A stretch of 64,000 bases of DNA, taken from assembly GCF_900460065.1 (NCBI RefSeq), contig NZ_UAVD01000038.1:183642-247641 (forward strand). Reading direction: 5' to 3'. A program made the position numbers and the translations under genes. Under the pieces are notes generated by a model. The model was not told the origin of the DNA. It made no database searches and worked only from the letters and a program-made list of their open reading frames with translations. Positions 26,689 to 34,611 of the stretch are shown here, piece after piece. Source of the DNA: Streptomyces griseus (GTDB taxonomy: Bacteria; Actinomycetota; Actinomycetes; Streptomycetales; Streptomycetaceae). Position 1 is the first letter of the stretch; every line of letters begins with the position of its first letter.

Positions 26689-27071
26689 GCGCTGTCCCCA
26701 CCCGTTGGTTTCCGTATCCCCGTGGTTACACCCGGTTGACCCGTCGTGTCGAGCGAGCCGATGGCAGATGTGGCACCCGGGAGGAGAAATCCTAACGTCG
26801 CCGCTCTGGTACGAAGACAGGCGGACAGTGCGCACCGCTACGTGGTGGACGCCGCGATTTCGGCCCACTCGAAGAGATCCGTCCGACTGAGTCGGGCTCG
26901 GGCAATTCGGGAAGAAGCACTTTGATCGAATCCACCCCCGGACCCGGCTCCTGGCTCTACCATCCGAGCGGGGGGTATCGGTGTCCCGGCGAGTGCCGGG
27001 CCCGTACGTACGTGTGTCGCGCGAACTCCTCCGAAGACCGATCCACATTCGCAGTCCGCCAGGAGCGCAGC
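26689..27071. promoter_or_regulatory. Divergent 383-bp intergenic region between pglW and the TerY-P triad
   Basis: No gene is supported here. On the minus strand TCGACA (26747-26752) and TGTAAC (26725-26730), 16 bases apart, could be a promoter for pglW, giving a short leader. A 6-bp stem, CCCGGC at 26985-26990 and GCCGGG at 26995-27000, lies on the triad side. A good ribosome site AGGAG at 27061-27065 serves the vWA gene. An open frame across the region in line with pglW has no family-like sequence and was not used. Promoter assignment is tentative. Confidence 0.4.
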
Positions 27072-27908
27072 GTGCCGTACACGGCCGAGATCAGCCGCAC
27101 CAACCCGACGAGCATCATCTTCCTCGTCGACCAGTCCACCTCGATGAGCGACCCCATCGGCGGTGAGGTCCCCCAGCAGAAGGCAGATGTCGTCGCCGAC
27201 GCCATCAACCGCCTGCTCACCGAGCTCTCGGTCAAGTGCGCGAAGGAAGAGGGCGTACGCGACTACTTCCACGTCGCGGTCGTCGGCTACGGCGCCACCG
27301 TCGGCTCGGCGTTCGCCGGCTCCCTCGGAGGCCGCGACATCGTTCCCCTCAGCGAGGTGGCGGACAACCCGGCCCGCGTCGACGAGCGGAGCAAGAAGGT
27401 GCCGGACGGTGCCGGTGGCCTGGTCGAGACCTCCGTCAGCTTCCCGCTGTGGATGGACCCCGTCGCCCATGGCGGGACGCCGATGAACCGTGCTCTCCAG
27501 TACGCCGAGAGCCTCGTCTCCGGCTGGACCGAGCGCTACCCGGCCAGCTTCCCGCCCATCGTCATCAACCTGACGGACGGCGAGTCGACCGACGGCGACC
27601 CCACTGCGGCAGCCGAGGCCATCACCTCGCACGCGACGGCGGACGGAGCCGCCCTGTTGTTCAACCTGCACGTGTCGGCCGCAGGCGGAACGCCTACCGC
27701 CTTCCCGGATACCGCCGATGGACTCCCCGACAGCTACGCCCGCACGCTCTTCTCCATGTCGAGCCCCTTGCCGAGCCACATGCGTTCCTACGCCGCCTCG
27801 CAGGGGCAGCGGGTCAGCGAGACCACCCGGGGATTCGTCTACAACGCGGACATCACCACGGTCGTCCAGTTCCTCGACATCGGCACGCGCGCCACCGAAC
27901 TGCGGTGA
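27072..27908 (+). CDS. TerY-like vWA-domain protein of a TerY-P triad
   Basis: GTG at 27072 follows AGGAG by six bases and gives 278 residues. The protein is essentially one von Willebrand A domain with an intact metal-ion-dependent adhesion site: DQSTS at 20-24, the threonine of GGTPM at 136 and the aspartate of LTDGE at 169. No signal peptide or transmembrane segment is present, so it is cytoplasmic. vWA proteins of this kind form TerY-P triads with a PP2C-type phosphatase and a protein kinase. Its stop overlaps the next gene in a GTGA, and the whole triad is one transcript. Triads of this type have been reported in phage-defence surveys; the family was first linked to tellurite-resistance and DNA-processing contexts. 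Confidence 0.85.
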   Translation: MPYTAEISRTNPTSIIFLVDQSTSMSDPIGGEVPQQKADVVADAINRLLTELSVKCAKEEGVRDYFHVAVVGYGATVGSAFAGSLGGRDIVPLSEVADNPARVDERSKKVPDGAGGLVETSVSFPLWMDPVAHGGTPMNRALQYAESLVSGWTERYPASFPPIVINLTDGESTDGDPTAAAEAITSHATADGAALLFNLHVSAAGGTPTAFPDTADGLPDSYARTLFSMSSPLPSHMRSYAASQGQRVSETTRGFVYNADITTVVQFLDIGTRATELR

Positions 27909-28774
27909 CGCGTCCGCCCTCCTGCGTCTATGTCACGCACCTCGTAGCCCCCAAGCACGGCAGCACGCCGGCGGAATGCGAGGACGCCGTCGTCGTGCTG
28001 CCTGACCGTTCGCACGATGAAATGCTGCGGGAACCGCTCACTGTGGGTGTCTGCGACGGTGCGACCGAGAGCGCGCTGGCGAAGGACTGGGCCGCCTTGC
28101 TTGCCCGTACGGTGGCCGAGGAAGCCATGGGACTGCCCGACCTTCTGAAGCCGGGGGCCGAGTTCGAGCAATTCGCCGCAACAGTTGTCGACCGGTGGGA
28201 TCCCTGGCTCGCGCAATACACGAAAGAGCGCGTCGAGGACGGGCGCCCACTGAAATGGTATGAGCACACCAAGCTCGCCGAAGGTGCCTTCGCCACGCTG
28301 CTCGCCGTGCGCGTGGACCCCGATGCCGAGCCTCGGGCCGACGCTGACGCCGCCGACGATGGCGAGCCCACCCCGGGCTGGCGGTGGCGGGCGGCGGCCC
28401 TGGGGGACAGCTGCCTGTTCCACCTGCGTGATGATCGACTGCTGGAGGCGTTTCCGGTGAAGTCGGCGGACGACTTCGGCACGGTCCCCGACCTCTTCGG
28501 CAGCCGTAACCACGATGCGGCGCTGCTGGCCGAACGCACGCGATTCCTCCAAGGCGACTGCCTGCCCGGTGACCGACTGCTCCTAGCGACCGACGCGCTG
28601 GCCGCCTGGTATCTCTCAGCACCGGATCGGCTGGCCGCCGTACGCGAGCTGCTGGAGTTCTCGGGACCCGATGACCTGGACCGGTTCGGGGACTGGTTGA
28701 ACGGACTTCGCGAGCGTCAGCAACTGCGCAACGACGACGTCGCCGTCGTACGGATCGACTTCGAAGGGAGATGA
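27905..28774 (+). CDS. PP2C-like phosphatase of the TerY-P triad
   Basis: GTG at 27905 overlaps the vWA stop and gives 289 residues. The PP2C pattern includes an N-terminal ECEDAVVV, VCDGATES with the expected metal-binding Asp, AALGDSCLFHLRDD, LLLATDALAAW, and RNDDVAVVRID at the end. These fit a divergent PP2C Ser/Thr phosphatase fold that should act on proteins phosphorylated by the neighbouring kinase. A longer open frame extends upstream within the vWA gene but shows no related sequence, so it is ignored. The stop overlaps the kinase start in an ATGA. Whether it also dephosphorylates PglW targets is an open question. Confidence 0.85.
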   Translation: MTRPPSCVYVTHLVAPKHGSTPAECEDAVVVLPDRSHDEMLREPLTVGVCDGATESALAKDWAALLARTVAEEAMGLPDLLKPGAEFEQFAATVVDRWDPWLAQYTKERVEDGRPLKWYEHTKLAEGAFATLLAVRVDPDAEPRADADAADDGEPTPGWRWRAAALGDSCLFHLRDDRLLEAFPVKSADDFGTVPDLFGSRNHDAALLAERTRFLQGDCLPGDRLLLATDALAAWYLSAPDRLAAVRELLEFSGPDDLDRFGDWLNGLRERQQLRNDDVAVVRIDFEGR

Positions 28775-30957
28775 GCGTGAGATCGCCCACCGCTCCGCAG
28801 CCGCAGTTTCCCAGCGGCGCGGCCTACGCGGAAGCGCTGCAACACACCCAGCTGTGCTTCCGACATCCCGAACTCAAGGGTGCCCGGCCGGACCTGACCA
28901 AGCTCGGGCTGCCTCGCGCCATCTCCGGAGCCTTCGCCAGCGTCTTCTCACTCACCTCGGCCACATCCGGCCAGCGGTACGCGGTCAAATGCTTCACCCG
29001 ATACGTTCCGGATCAGGAACGGCGCTACCAGGCCATTAGCGCCCGGCTGGCGCGTCTGGACCGGGCCGAACTCTCCCAGCCCTGGAACCTCGGCTTCGAG
29101 TATCTCCCCGACGCGATCAGCGTGGGCCAGCAGCGCTATCCCGTTCTGAAGATGGAGTGGATCGAGGCCGTCACCCTGTCGTCCTGGCTGGACGACAACC
29201 ACGCCGACCGGTTCGCCGTGGACCGCCTGGCCGACCGGTTCGCGGCGCTCACCCGTGACCTGTCCCAGCACGAGATCGCCCACGGGGACCTTCAGCACGG
29301 CAATTTGCTGGTCGCTGGCGACGACACCCTGCGGCTGGTCGACTACGACGGTATGTACGTGCCGGACCTGGCCGGACTCGGCGGCACCGAGCGAGGCCAC
29401 CGCAACTACCAGTCGCCCCTGCGCGGAAACGACGACTTCGGGGTGGAGCTGGACCGCTTCTCCGCCTGGGTCATCTTCATGTCGCTCAAGGCCATCGCCA
29501 CCGACCCCACCCTCTGGAACCGGCTGCATCAGCCCAGTGGCGAGTTCCTCCTGCTCACCGAGGAGGACTTCAGCAGCCCCGGCGGTTCCACAGGACTGCA
29601 GACCCTGCTCGCCCACCCCGACCAACTGGTCAGCGGTCTCGCCGACCGGGTGAGATCTCTGGCCTTCCAGCCGCTGGAACTCCTGCCGCCGCTCTCCGAC
29701 ACCATCCCGAAGCAGCGCACGGCACCGACGGTCACCACGACTTCCCCCGGCCCGGCTGCCGCCCCAGCGGGCGGTGCGGGCGGACTGCCCGGCTGGATGA
29801 CGGGCCATGTTCCCTCGCCTGCGAGACCAACCTCGACTGCCACCGTCAGCACGTCACCGGACGGATTTCGCGGCCGGACGGCTCTGGACGTCGCCACGGC
29901 GCTGTTGTGGCCGCTTCTGCTCGCCATGACCGGCGTACTGCTCATGGCCGGACTTCCGATGCCGACCGCCGTGGCCGGCGCACCCGTCGCCGCGGCTCTC
30001 CTCCTCACGGCATTCGCCCGGAGCCGCCGCGTCGAACGTGCGCAGGCGCGGGCCGCTCTGGCCGGACTGACGCAACAACTCGGCCGGCTCGACGAACCGG
30101 TCAAAGCAGCGGAGAAGCTGCGCAAGGAGAAGGAGAAGTTCGAGGCGACCGAGTCGGAGCGGAGCGCCGCGCACCCCAAGGAACAGGACAAACTCACGGC
30201 TCGCTACCACGCCGAGCTCAAGGAAGCCGAACAGCGCAAGGTGCGCAAGCAGCGCGAAATCGACAAGAAGATCGGCAAGCTCGCGGAGGACCTGAGCAAG
30301 GCTCTGTTGAAGGCTCTCACCGACAAACAGAACGCCTACGTCCGGGACCGCCTGGGCCGGAGGCTGATCGCCGATTCACCGCCGCACGGAATCGGGCCGA
30401 CGCTCGCCGCACGTCTCGCGGCCGTGGGCATCCGGTCAGCGGCCGACTTCACCGGGTACCGGACGGTGCAGAACAACTCGTTCAACAGCACCGGTGCCGT
30501 ACTGGTAATCAGCAACGGCAGGTTGGTCAATGTCACTGGTATCGGCGAGGCGAAGGCCATCGGGCTCGACGTCTGGCGTCGCGACGTCGTCGCCTCTGCC
30601 GTCGCTCGTCAGCCGAAGGCACTCGGCACCGCGGAACGGCAGCAGATCGAACAGGGAATCACCCGACGCCGAGCCCAGCTCACCGATCAGCGCAGTGCCC
30701 TTGAGCCGGCCACCGAAGCCTTGCGCGTGCAGGCGCGCAAGAAACTGGAGGATGGCCGTTCCCGCCTCACCCAGAAGCACACGCTCGCAGGCCAAGAAGC
30801 AGCGCGACAGCGGCAGGAGTTCAGCCAACGGGCTGTCACACTGAAGCAGAACCGTGCGATCCATGAGTCCCTGAGTGCCTCGGTCGAGGCCGCCAGGATG
30901 AGCCTCCGCAGGTTGGCATACGCACATTACGTACGGTTCATCTACGTCGGACGCTGA
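28771..30957 (+). CDS. Protein kinase of the TerY-P triad with membrane, coiled-coil and helix-hairpin-helix regions
   Basis: The 728-residue protein starts with a kinase domain (about 50-310) with the ATP-binding lysine in AVKCF (K73), a catalytic loop reading HGDLQHGN at 171-178 and DYDG at 191-194 in place of DFG. The HGD variant is common in Fructosamine/ABC1-like and TerY-P kinases. A Pro/Ala linker follows, then two hydrophobic segments around 370-415, an Arg/Lys/Glu-rich coiled coil (about 430-530), and a helix-hairpin-helix module (GIGPTLAARLAAVGIRSAADF, then VTGIGEAKAIGL) around 535-600. The architecture joins membrane association with probable DNA binding, unusual for one kinase. 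It overlaps the phosphatase gene by ATGA. Confidence 0.88.
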   Translation: MSVRSPTAPQPQFPSGAAYAEALQHTQLCFRHPELKGARPDLTKLGLPRAISGAFASVFSLTSATSGQRYAVKCFTRYVPDQERRYQAISARLARLDRAELSQPWNLGFEYLPDAISVGQQRYPVLKMEWIEAVTLSSWLDDNHADRFAVDRLADRFAALTRDLSQHEIAHGDLQHGNLLVAGDDTLRLVDYDGMYVPDLAGLGGTERGHRNYQSPLRGNDDFGVELDRFSAWVIFMSLKAIATDPTLWNRLHQPSGEFLLLTEEDFSSPGGSTGLQTLLAHPDQLVSGLADRVRSLAFQPLELLPPLSDTIPKQRTAPTVTTTSPGPAAAPAGGAGGLPGWMTGHVPSPARPTSTATVSTSPDGFRGRTALDVATALLWPLLLAMTGVLLMAGLPMPTAVAGAPVAAALLLTAFARSRRVERAQARAALAGLTQQLGRLDEPVKAAEKLRKEKEKFEATESERSAAHPKEQDKLTARYHAELKEAEQRKVRKQREIDKKIGKLAEDLSKALLKALTDKQNAYVRDRLGRRLIADSPPHGIGPTLAARLAAVGIRSAADFTGYRTVQNNSFNSTGAVLVISNGRLVNVTGIGEAKAIGLDVWRRDVVASAVARQPKALGTAERQQIEQGITRRRAQLTDQRSALEPATEALRVQARKKLEDGRSRLTQKHTLAGQEAARQRQEFSQRAVTLKQNRAIHESLSASVEAARMSLRRLAYAHYVRFIYVGR

Positions 30958-31075
30958 TAGCGTGGCAGAGACCGTCCATCCCGTCGGCTGATCGGATTCA
31001 CCCGGCGATGCGGCGCTGCTCGCGCGGTGCGCTGACGGTCCGGGAGCAGTGCCCCGGGGGCCATTGCCGCGCTTC

Positions 31076-32593
31076 TCAGGGCGCGCGGTCCCCGCGCTCC
31101 GAGGTCTCCTCCAGAAGGGCGTCGAGGTCCTTCAGCCGGTCCAGGCCCTTGACCGCCCTCGCCATGCGGTGGTTGCCGCTCAGCGCGGTCCGGTGGCGGT
31201 GCAGGAAGGCCCAGTACCCCGCCGTGTACGGGCAGGCGTGTTCGCCGGTCCGGTCGGTGGGGCGGTAGGCGCAGGGCTTGCACAGGTCGCTCATTTTGTT
31301 GATGTAGGCGCCGCCGGAGGTGTACGGCTTGGTCGTCATCCGGCCGCCGTCCGCGTACTGCGACATGCCGACGACGTTGGGCAGCATCACCCAGTCGTAG
31401 CCGTCGACGAAGCAGCGGTGGAACCAGTCGGTCACGGCGGCCGGGTCCCAGCCGTCCTGGAGGGCCCGGCTGCCCAGCACCATCAGGCGCGGGATGTGAT
31501 GGGTCCAGCCGGTGTCCCGGACCTGGGCCAGCACGGCGGACAGGCAGTTCGCGGTGACCGCGTCGGCGTCCAGGTCGAGGAACCAGCCGGGCAGCGGAGC
31601 CCGGTGGCGCAGCGCGTTGCGGGTCCGGTACTCCTCGCCGAAGTGCCAGTACAGCTGCCACACGTACTCCCGCCAGCCCGCGATCTGCCGGACGAAGCCC
31701 TCGACGCTGTTGAGCGGCGCCTCGCCCGCGCGCCACGCCTGCTCGGCCCGCTCCACGCACTCGGCGGGGTCCAGGAGCCCCAGGTTGAGGGGGACGGACA
31801 GCAGGCTGTGGCTCATCACGGGGTCGGCCGCGAGCATCGCGTCCTCGTACCGTCCGAAGTCGCCGAGACGGTGCGCGACGAAGCGCCGCAGTGCGGCCAG
31901 CGCCTCCCGCCGGGTGACGGGGAAGCGGCGGGGGCCGTCACGGCCGACGAACGTGACCTCGCCGTCCCGCTCCCACCGGTCGAGGTCGCGGCGCACCTCG
32001 TCGTCGATCTCGTCCTCGTGCGGGCGGTAGGGCGCGGGGACGTCCAGGGCCTTCGCGTCCCGGGGCGGCGGCTCGCGGTTGTCGTGGTCGAGGTTCCACG
32101 TTCCGCCGGCCGGCGCGTCGCCGTCCATGAGCAGCTCGTGCTCCCGGCGCATCCACCGGTAGAACCCCTCCATCCGCAGCCGGTCGCTCCCGTGCTCCTC
32201 GGCCCACGCACCGAACTCCTCCCGCGCCAGCAGGAAGCCCCGGGCCGGAAGCACGTCGATCCCGTCCCGGCCGGTCACGAAGTCCAGCGCGGCCCGGGAC
32301 GTCGGGTGGCAGACCGTCAGACGGCCGCCGCCACCGTCGAATCCCGCCTCCGCCAGCCCTTCCGTGTAGGTCCGGGCCTGTACGTAGCGGACCCGGTCGC
32401 CCAGTTCGGCCGCCCGGTGCCGCATCGCGGAGAGGACGAGGTGGGCCTTGGCCCGGTGGAAGCGGCGTCTGCGCAGCACGGACCGGGCCTCGATCATGAG
32501 GACGGGGGCGTGCGCGTCCGGCCCGCCGTGGCGGGGTTCCAGGAAGTGGGGGCCGAGCTGGTCCCCGAAGATCCAGTGGGTACGTGGTGCCAT
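31076..32593 (-). CDS. Iron-sulfur cryptochrome/photolyase family protein, PhrB-like (6-4) photolyase
   Basis: ATG at 32593 gives 505 residues. The protein follows the deoxyribodipyrimidine photolyase-related (FeS-BCP) family: WIFGDQLGPH at the start, YRWMRREHELLMDGD, and GWREYVWQLYW. The four cysteines of the [4Fe-4S] cluster are at 350, 438, 441 and 454, the same positions as described for Agrobacterium PhrB. Members repair (6-4) pyrimidine photoproducts in a light-dependent reaction using FAD and often a lumazine antenna. Upstream in-frame extension into the next gene shows no related sequence. It is convergent with the TerY-P kinase across a 118-bp gap. Confidence 0.92.
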   Translation of the reverse strand: MAPRTHWIFGDQLGPHFLEPRHGGPDAHAPVLMIEARSVLRRRRFHRAKAHLVLSAMRHRAAELGDRVRYVQARTYTEGLAEAGFDGGGGRLTVCHPTSRAALDFVTGRDGIDVLPARGFLLAREEFGAWAEEHGSDRLRMEGFYRWMRREHELLMDGDAPAGGTWNLDHDNREPPPRDAKALDVPAPYRPHEDEIDDEVRRDLDRWERDGEVTFVGRDGPRRFPVTRREALAALRRFVAHRLGDFGRYEDAMLAADPVMSHSLLSVPLNLGLLDPAECVERAEQAWRAGEAPLNSVEGFVRQIAGWREYVWQLYWHFGEEYRTRNALRHRAPLPGWFLDLDADAVTANCLSAVLAQVRDTGWTHHIPRLMVLGSRALQDGWDPAAVTDWFHRCFVDGYDWVMLPNVVGMSQYADGGRMTTKPYTSGGAYINKMSDLCKPCAYRPTDRTGEHACPYTAGYWAFLHRHRTALSGNHRMARAVKGLDRLKDLDALLEETSERGDRAP

Positions 32594-32706
32594 CAGGTCG
32601 TCTGTCCTGCCGTCGGGCCCCCTTCGCCAGGCTAAGGGGTCGCCCGCGGTTCCCGGTGGACCAGCGCGAGGCGCCGCCGCGGCTGTCGTCGGGAGCCCAC
32701 CGGCCC

Positions 32707-33147
32707 CTACCGCGACGAGGGGGCCGCGATCATCCGTCGCAGTCCCGTGTACTGGAGCGCGCTGTAGACCGTCACGATCAGCGCACCGATCAGCATGAAC
32801 ACCGTTCCGAACCCCTTCAGCGGAATGAAGTCCGCGAAGGCCGTCACCACACACCCGACCGCGCACAGGGCGTTCACCACGACGACGGTCCTGGCCAGGG
32901 CGGGTGGGATCACCGGATAGCCCGCGATCAGGGCGAGGCAGGCGGCCCCGCCGATCTGGAAGATCCCGAACGCCACGGCGAAGGCCACCGGCATCCCGGT
33001 CGCGGAGCCGAGCGGCCCGGCGGCCGCGACCAGCACGACGCCCATCACGGCGGTGCTCGCGCTGTCGACGCGCAGCACCAGCCGGAGGAACCGGGCGGCG
33101 TCCCGTGCGGGAGCCACCGTCGCGGACGGGGTGAGGGCGTACGTCAT
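32707..33147 (-). CDS. Small four-helix membrane protein, unknown function
   Basis: The 146-residue protein has four hydrophobic segments separated by short loops after a 25-residue polar start. ATG at 33147 follows GGAGATCC. It resembles small integral membrane proteins of DUF4267-like type, but I cannot assign it with certainty. It is divergent from an XRE regulator at 33263, with an exceptionally long palindrome between the two starts, so the regulator probably controls it. Confidence 0.8.
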   Translation of the reverse strand: MTYALTPSATVAPARDAARFLRLVLRVDSASTAVMGVVLVAAAGPLGSATGMPVAFAVAFGIFQIGGAACLALIAGYPVIPPALARTVVVVNALCAVGCVVTAFADFIPLKGFGTVFMLIGALIVTVYSALQYTGLRRMIAAPSSR

Positions 33148-33198
33148 CTCGGATCTCCTTCGGCCGGTGGGGTCGGTGACACCGTGCCACGCGCGGTG

Positions 33199-33237
33199 GT
33201 CCGTACTCCATGACCTCCCAGGTCATGGAGTACGGAC
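33199..33237. promoter_or_regulatory. Perfect palindrome with 18-bp arms between membrane-protein and XRE genes
   Basis: GTCCGTACTCCATGACCT (33199-33216) is perfectly complementary to the arm at 33220-33237, with only CCC between. It lies 26 bases before the XRE start and 52 bases from the membrane-protein start, where both promoters should be. A perfect 18-bp-arm inverted repeat at such a site is best explained as the operator of the adjacent XRE regulator. Confidence 0.75.
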
Positions 33238-33262
33238 GGCGGAGCACCGATACGGTGAGGCC

Positions 33263-34078
33263 ATGGAGACCGAAGATCCGCCCGGAGTGGGCCTGTTGCT
33301 CCGGGAGTGGCGCCGACGCCGAAAGCTCAGCCAGCTCGACCTGGCGCTGCGCGCGGACTCCTCGACGCGGCACCTCTCCTGCGTGGAGACCGGCCGTGCC
33401 CGGCCGAGCCGGGAGATGGTCCTCAAGCTCGCCGAGCACCTCGACGTGCCGCTGCGGGACCGCAACGGCCTGCTGCTGGCGGCCGGTTACGCCCCGGCGT
33501 ACCGGGAGTCGCCGCTCGACAGCGAGCGGATGGCCATGGTCCGCTCCGCCGTCAGGGCGATGCTGACCGGCCACGAGCCCTACCCGGCCGCGGCGATCGA
33601 CCGGATCTGGAACATCGTCGACCGCAACGACGCGATGTCCCTCCTGCTCGGCACCGTGCCGCCGCACCTGACGGAGCCCGGCGGCAATGTGATGCGGCTG
33701 ATCCTCCACCCGGACGGCCTCGCCTCCCAGTGCCTGAACTTCGCCCAGGTCCGCGCCCATGCCCTCGGCCGGCTGCGGCACCAGGCCGACACGACCGGCC
33801 ACCGCGATCTGCGGGAGCTGTACGAGGAGGTGTCTGCCTACCCTGCCCCGCCGGGCCTCGACGCCGACCCCGGACCGGTGGACCCGACGGGCATCGTCGT
33901 CCCGTTGCGCATCCGTACGCCGCTCGGCGACATGGCGTTCTTCAGCACGATCGCCACCTTCGGCGCCCCTGCCGACGTGACCCTGTCGGAACTCGCGGTG
34001 GAGTCGTTCTTCCCGATGGACGAGCAGACGGACACCGTGCTGCGCTCCCTGGCGGCGATGGGCCCGGCGGGTCGGTGA
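33263..34078 (+). CDS. XRE-family regulator with MmyB-like ligand-binding domain
   Basis: ATG at 33263 follows GTGAGG and gives 271 residues. Residues 8-70 form an XRE helix-turn-helix (LLREWRRRRKLSQLDLAL, then the STRHLSCVETGRARPSREM pattern of the MmyB-like family). Residues 100-265 are the MmyB-like ligand-binding domain, including RNDAMSLLLG and FFSTIATFGAPADVTLSELAVESFFP. Members bind fatty-acid-like ligands in the PAS-like domain. It is divergent from a small membrane protein with a palindromic operator between. Its stop codon lies in the first unit of a 52-bp tandem repeat. Confidence 0.9.
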   Translation: METEDPPGVGLLLREWRRRRKLSQLDLALRADSSTRHLSCVETGRARPSREMVLKLAEHLDVPLRDRNGLLLAAGYAPAYRESPLDSERMAMVRSAVRAMLTGHEPYPAAAIDRIWNIVDRNDAMSLLLGTVPPHLTEPGGNVMRLILHPDGLASQCLNFAQVRAHALGRLRHQADTTGHRDLRELYEEVSAYPAPPGLDADPGPVDPTGIVVPLRIRTPLGDMAFFSTIATFGAPADVTLSELAVESFFPMDEQTDTVLRSLAAMGPAGR

Positions 34079-34259
34079 CGCCGCTGTCCCGAGCCGGGGC
34101 GCGCATGCCTGGGCTCCGGGGGCCAGTGACGCCGCCGTCCTGAGCCGGAGCCCGCGTCCCCGGGCTCCACGGGGGCGGTGGCACCGCCCGTCCTGAGCCC
34201 GGTCCCCGGCCCTCGGGCTCGGCGGGTCAGTGACGCCGCTGCCCCGAGCCGGAGCCCGG
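34075..34259. repeat. Imperfect 52-bp tandem repeat, about 3.5 units
   Basis: Units begin with GTGACGCCGC or a close variant at 34075, 34126, 34178 and 34230, spaced 51-52 bases. Each unit carries a GAGCC...GGCTC inverted pair that could fold into a hairpin. The first unit contains the stop of the XRE gene and the last covers the 3' end of the convergent small membrane protein gene, so the array may act as a set of terminators between convergent genes. Confidence 0.75.
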
Positions 34260-34451
34260 ATCGCCGTGCGGGTGGTCCCGGAACGCCCGTCCGTCGCTCC
34301 TCATCCGCTGCGCCCGCAGCCGGGCCGCCTGTTCGATCAGCAGGCCGTCCGCGTTCTCGGTGGCCCCCCGGCGCCCGCGCCGCACCAGCACCACCGCGCA
34401 CCACGCGGCCGCCGCGCCCAGTCCCGCCATCAGCGCGACGAACGCCCCCAT
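34227..34451 (-). CDS. Small single-pass membrane protein, unknown function
   Basis: ATG at 34451 follows GGGGGAGTGG by six bases and gives 74 residues: one hydrophobic helix at 3-24, then a basic, helical, His-rich tail. The divergent neighbour across a short gap is a CsoR-controlled secreted protein, so this small protein could share copper regulation. Its stop lies within the tandem repeat region. The family is unknown to me. The ribosome site and membrane pattern support a real gene. Confidence 0.6.
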   Translation of the reverse strand: MGAFVALMAGLGAAAAWCAVVLVRRGRRGATENADGLLIEQAARLRAQRMRSDGRAFRDHPHGDPGSGSGQRRH

Positions 34452-34536
34452 GGAAATCCACTCCCCCTGCGCCTCGGCCGAGCCGGTGAGGGTGATTCTC
34501 CCCGCCCCGTTCCCACCCCACAAGATCGCCCTCCGG

Positions 34537-34564
34537 TTGACTTCATACCCCTGGGGGGTATCTT
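34537..34564 (+). promoter_or_regulatory. Promoter with CsoR-type copper operator
   Basis: ATACCCC TGG GGGGTAT at 34545-34561 is a perfect 7-bp inverted repeat matching the CsoR operator core of Streptomyces. It overlaps a promoter: TTGACT (34537-34542) as -35 and TATCTT (34559-34564) as -10, 16 bases apart. Binding of CsoR there would block the promoter until copper is present. The downstream gene starts at 34612. Confidence 0.8.
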
Positions 34565-34611
34565 GTGTGGTGAGTGGTCGCGACCCGGCGGCCCAGAGGA
34601 GGGAGTGGGCC

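Noticed and set aside
26689..27048. N-terminal extension of PglW from a start at 27048
   Set aside because: The added 120 residues are Arg/Ser/Gly-rich with no NERD-like sequence; ATG 26688 has a ribosome site and precedes the recognisable domain.
2944..30957. Integrative element with attachment sites or tRNA at the island borders
   Set aside because: No integrase, transposase, tRNA or clear long direct repeat was seen at either border, so mobility of the whole island is unproven.
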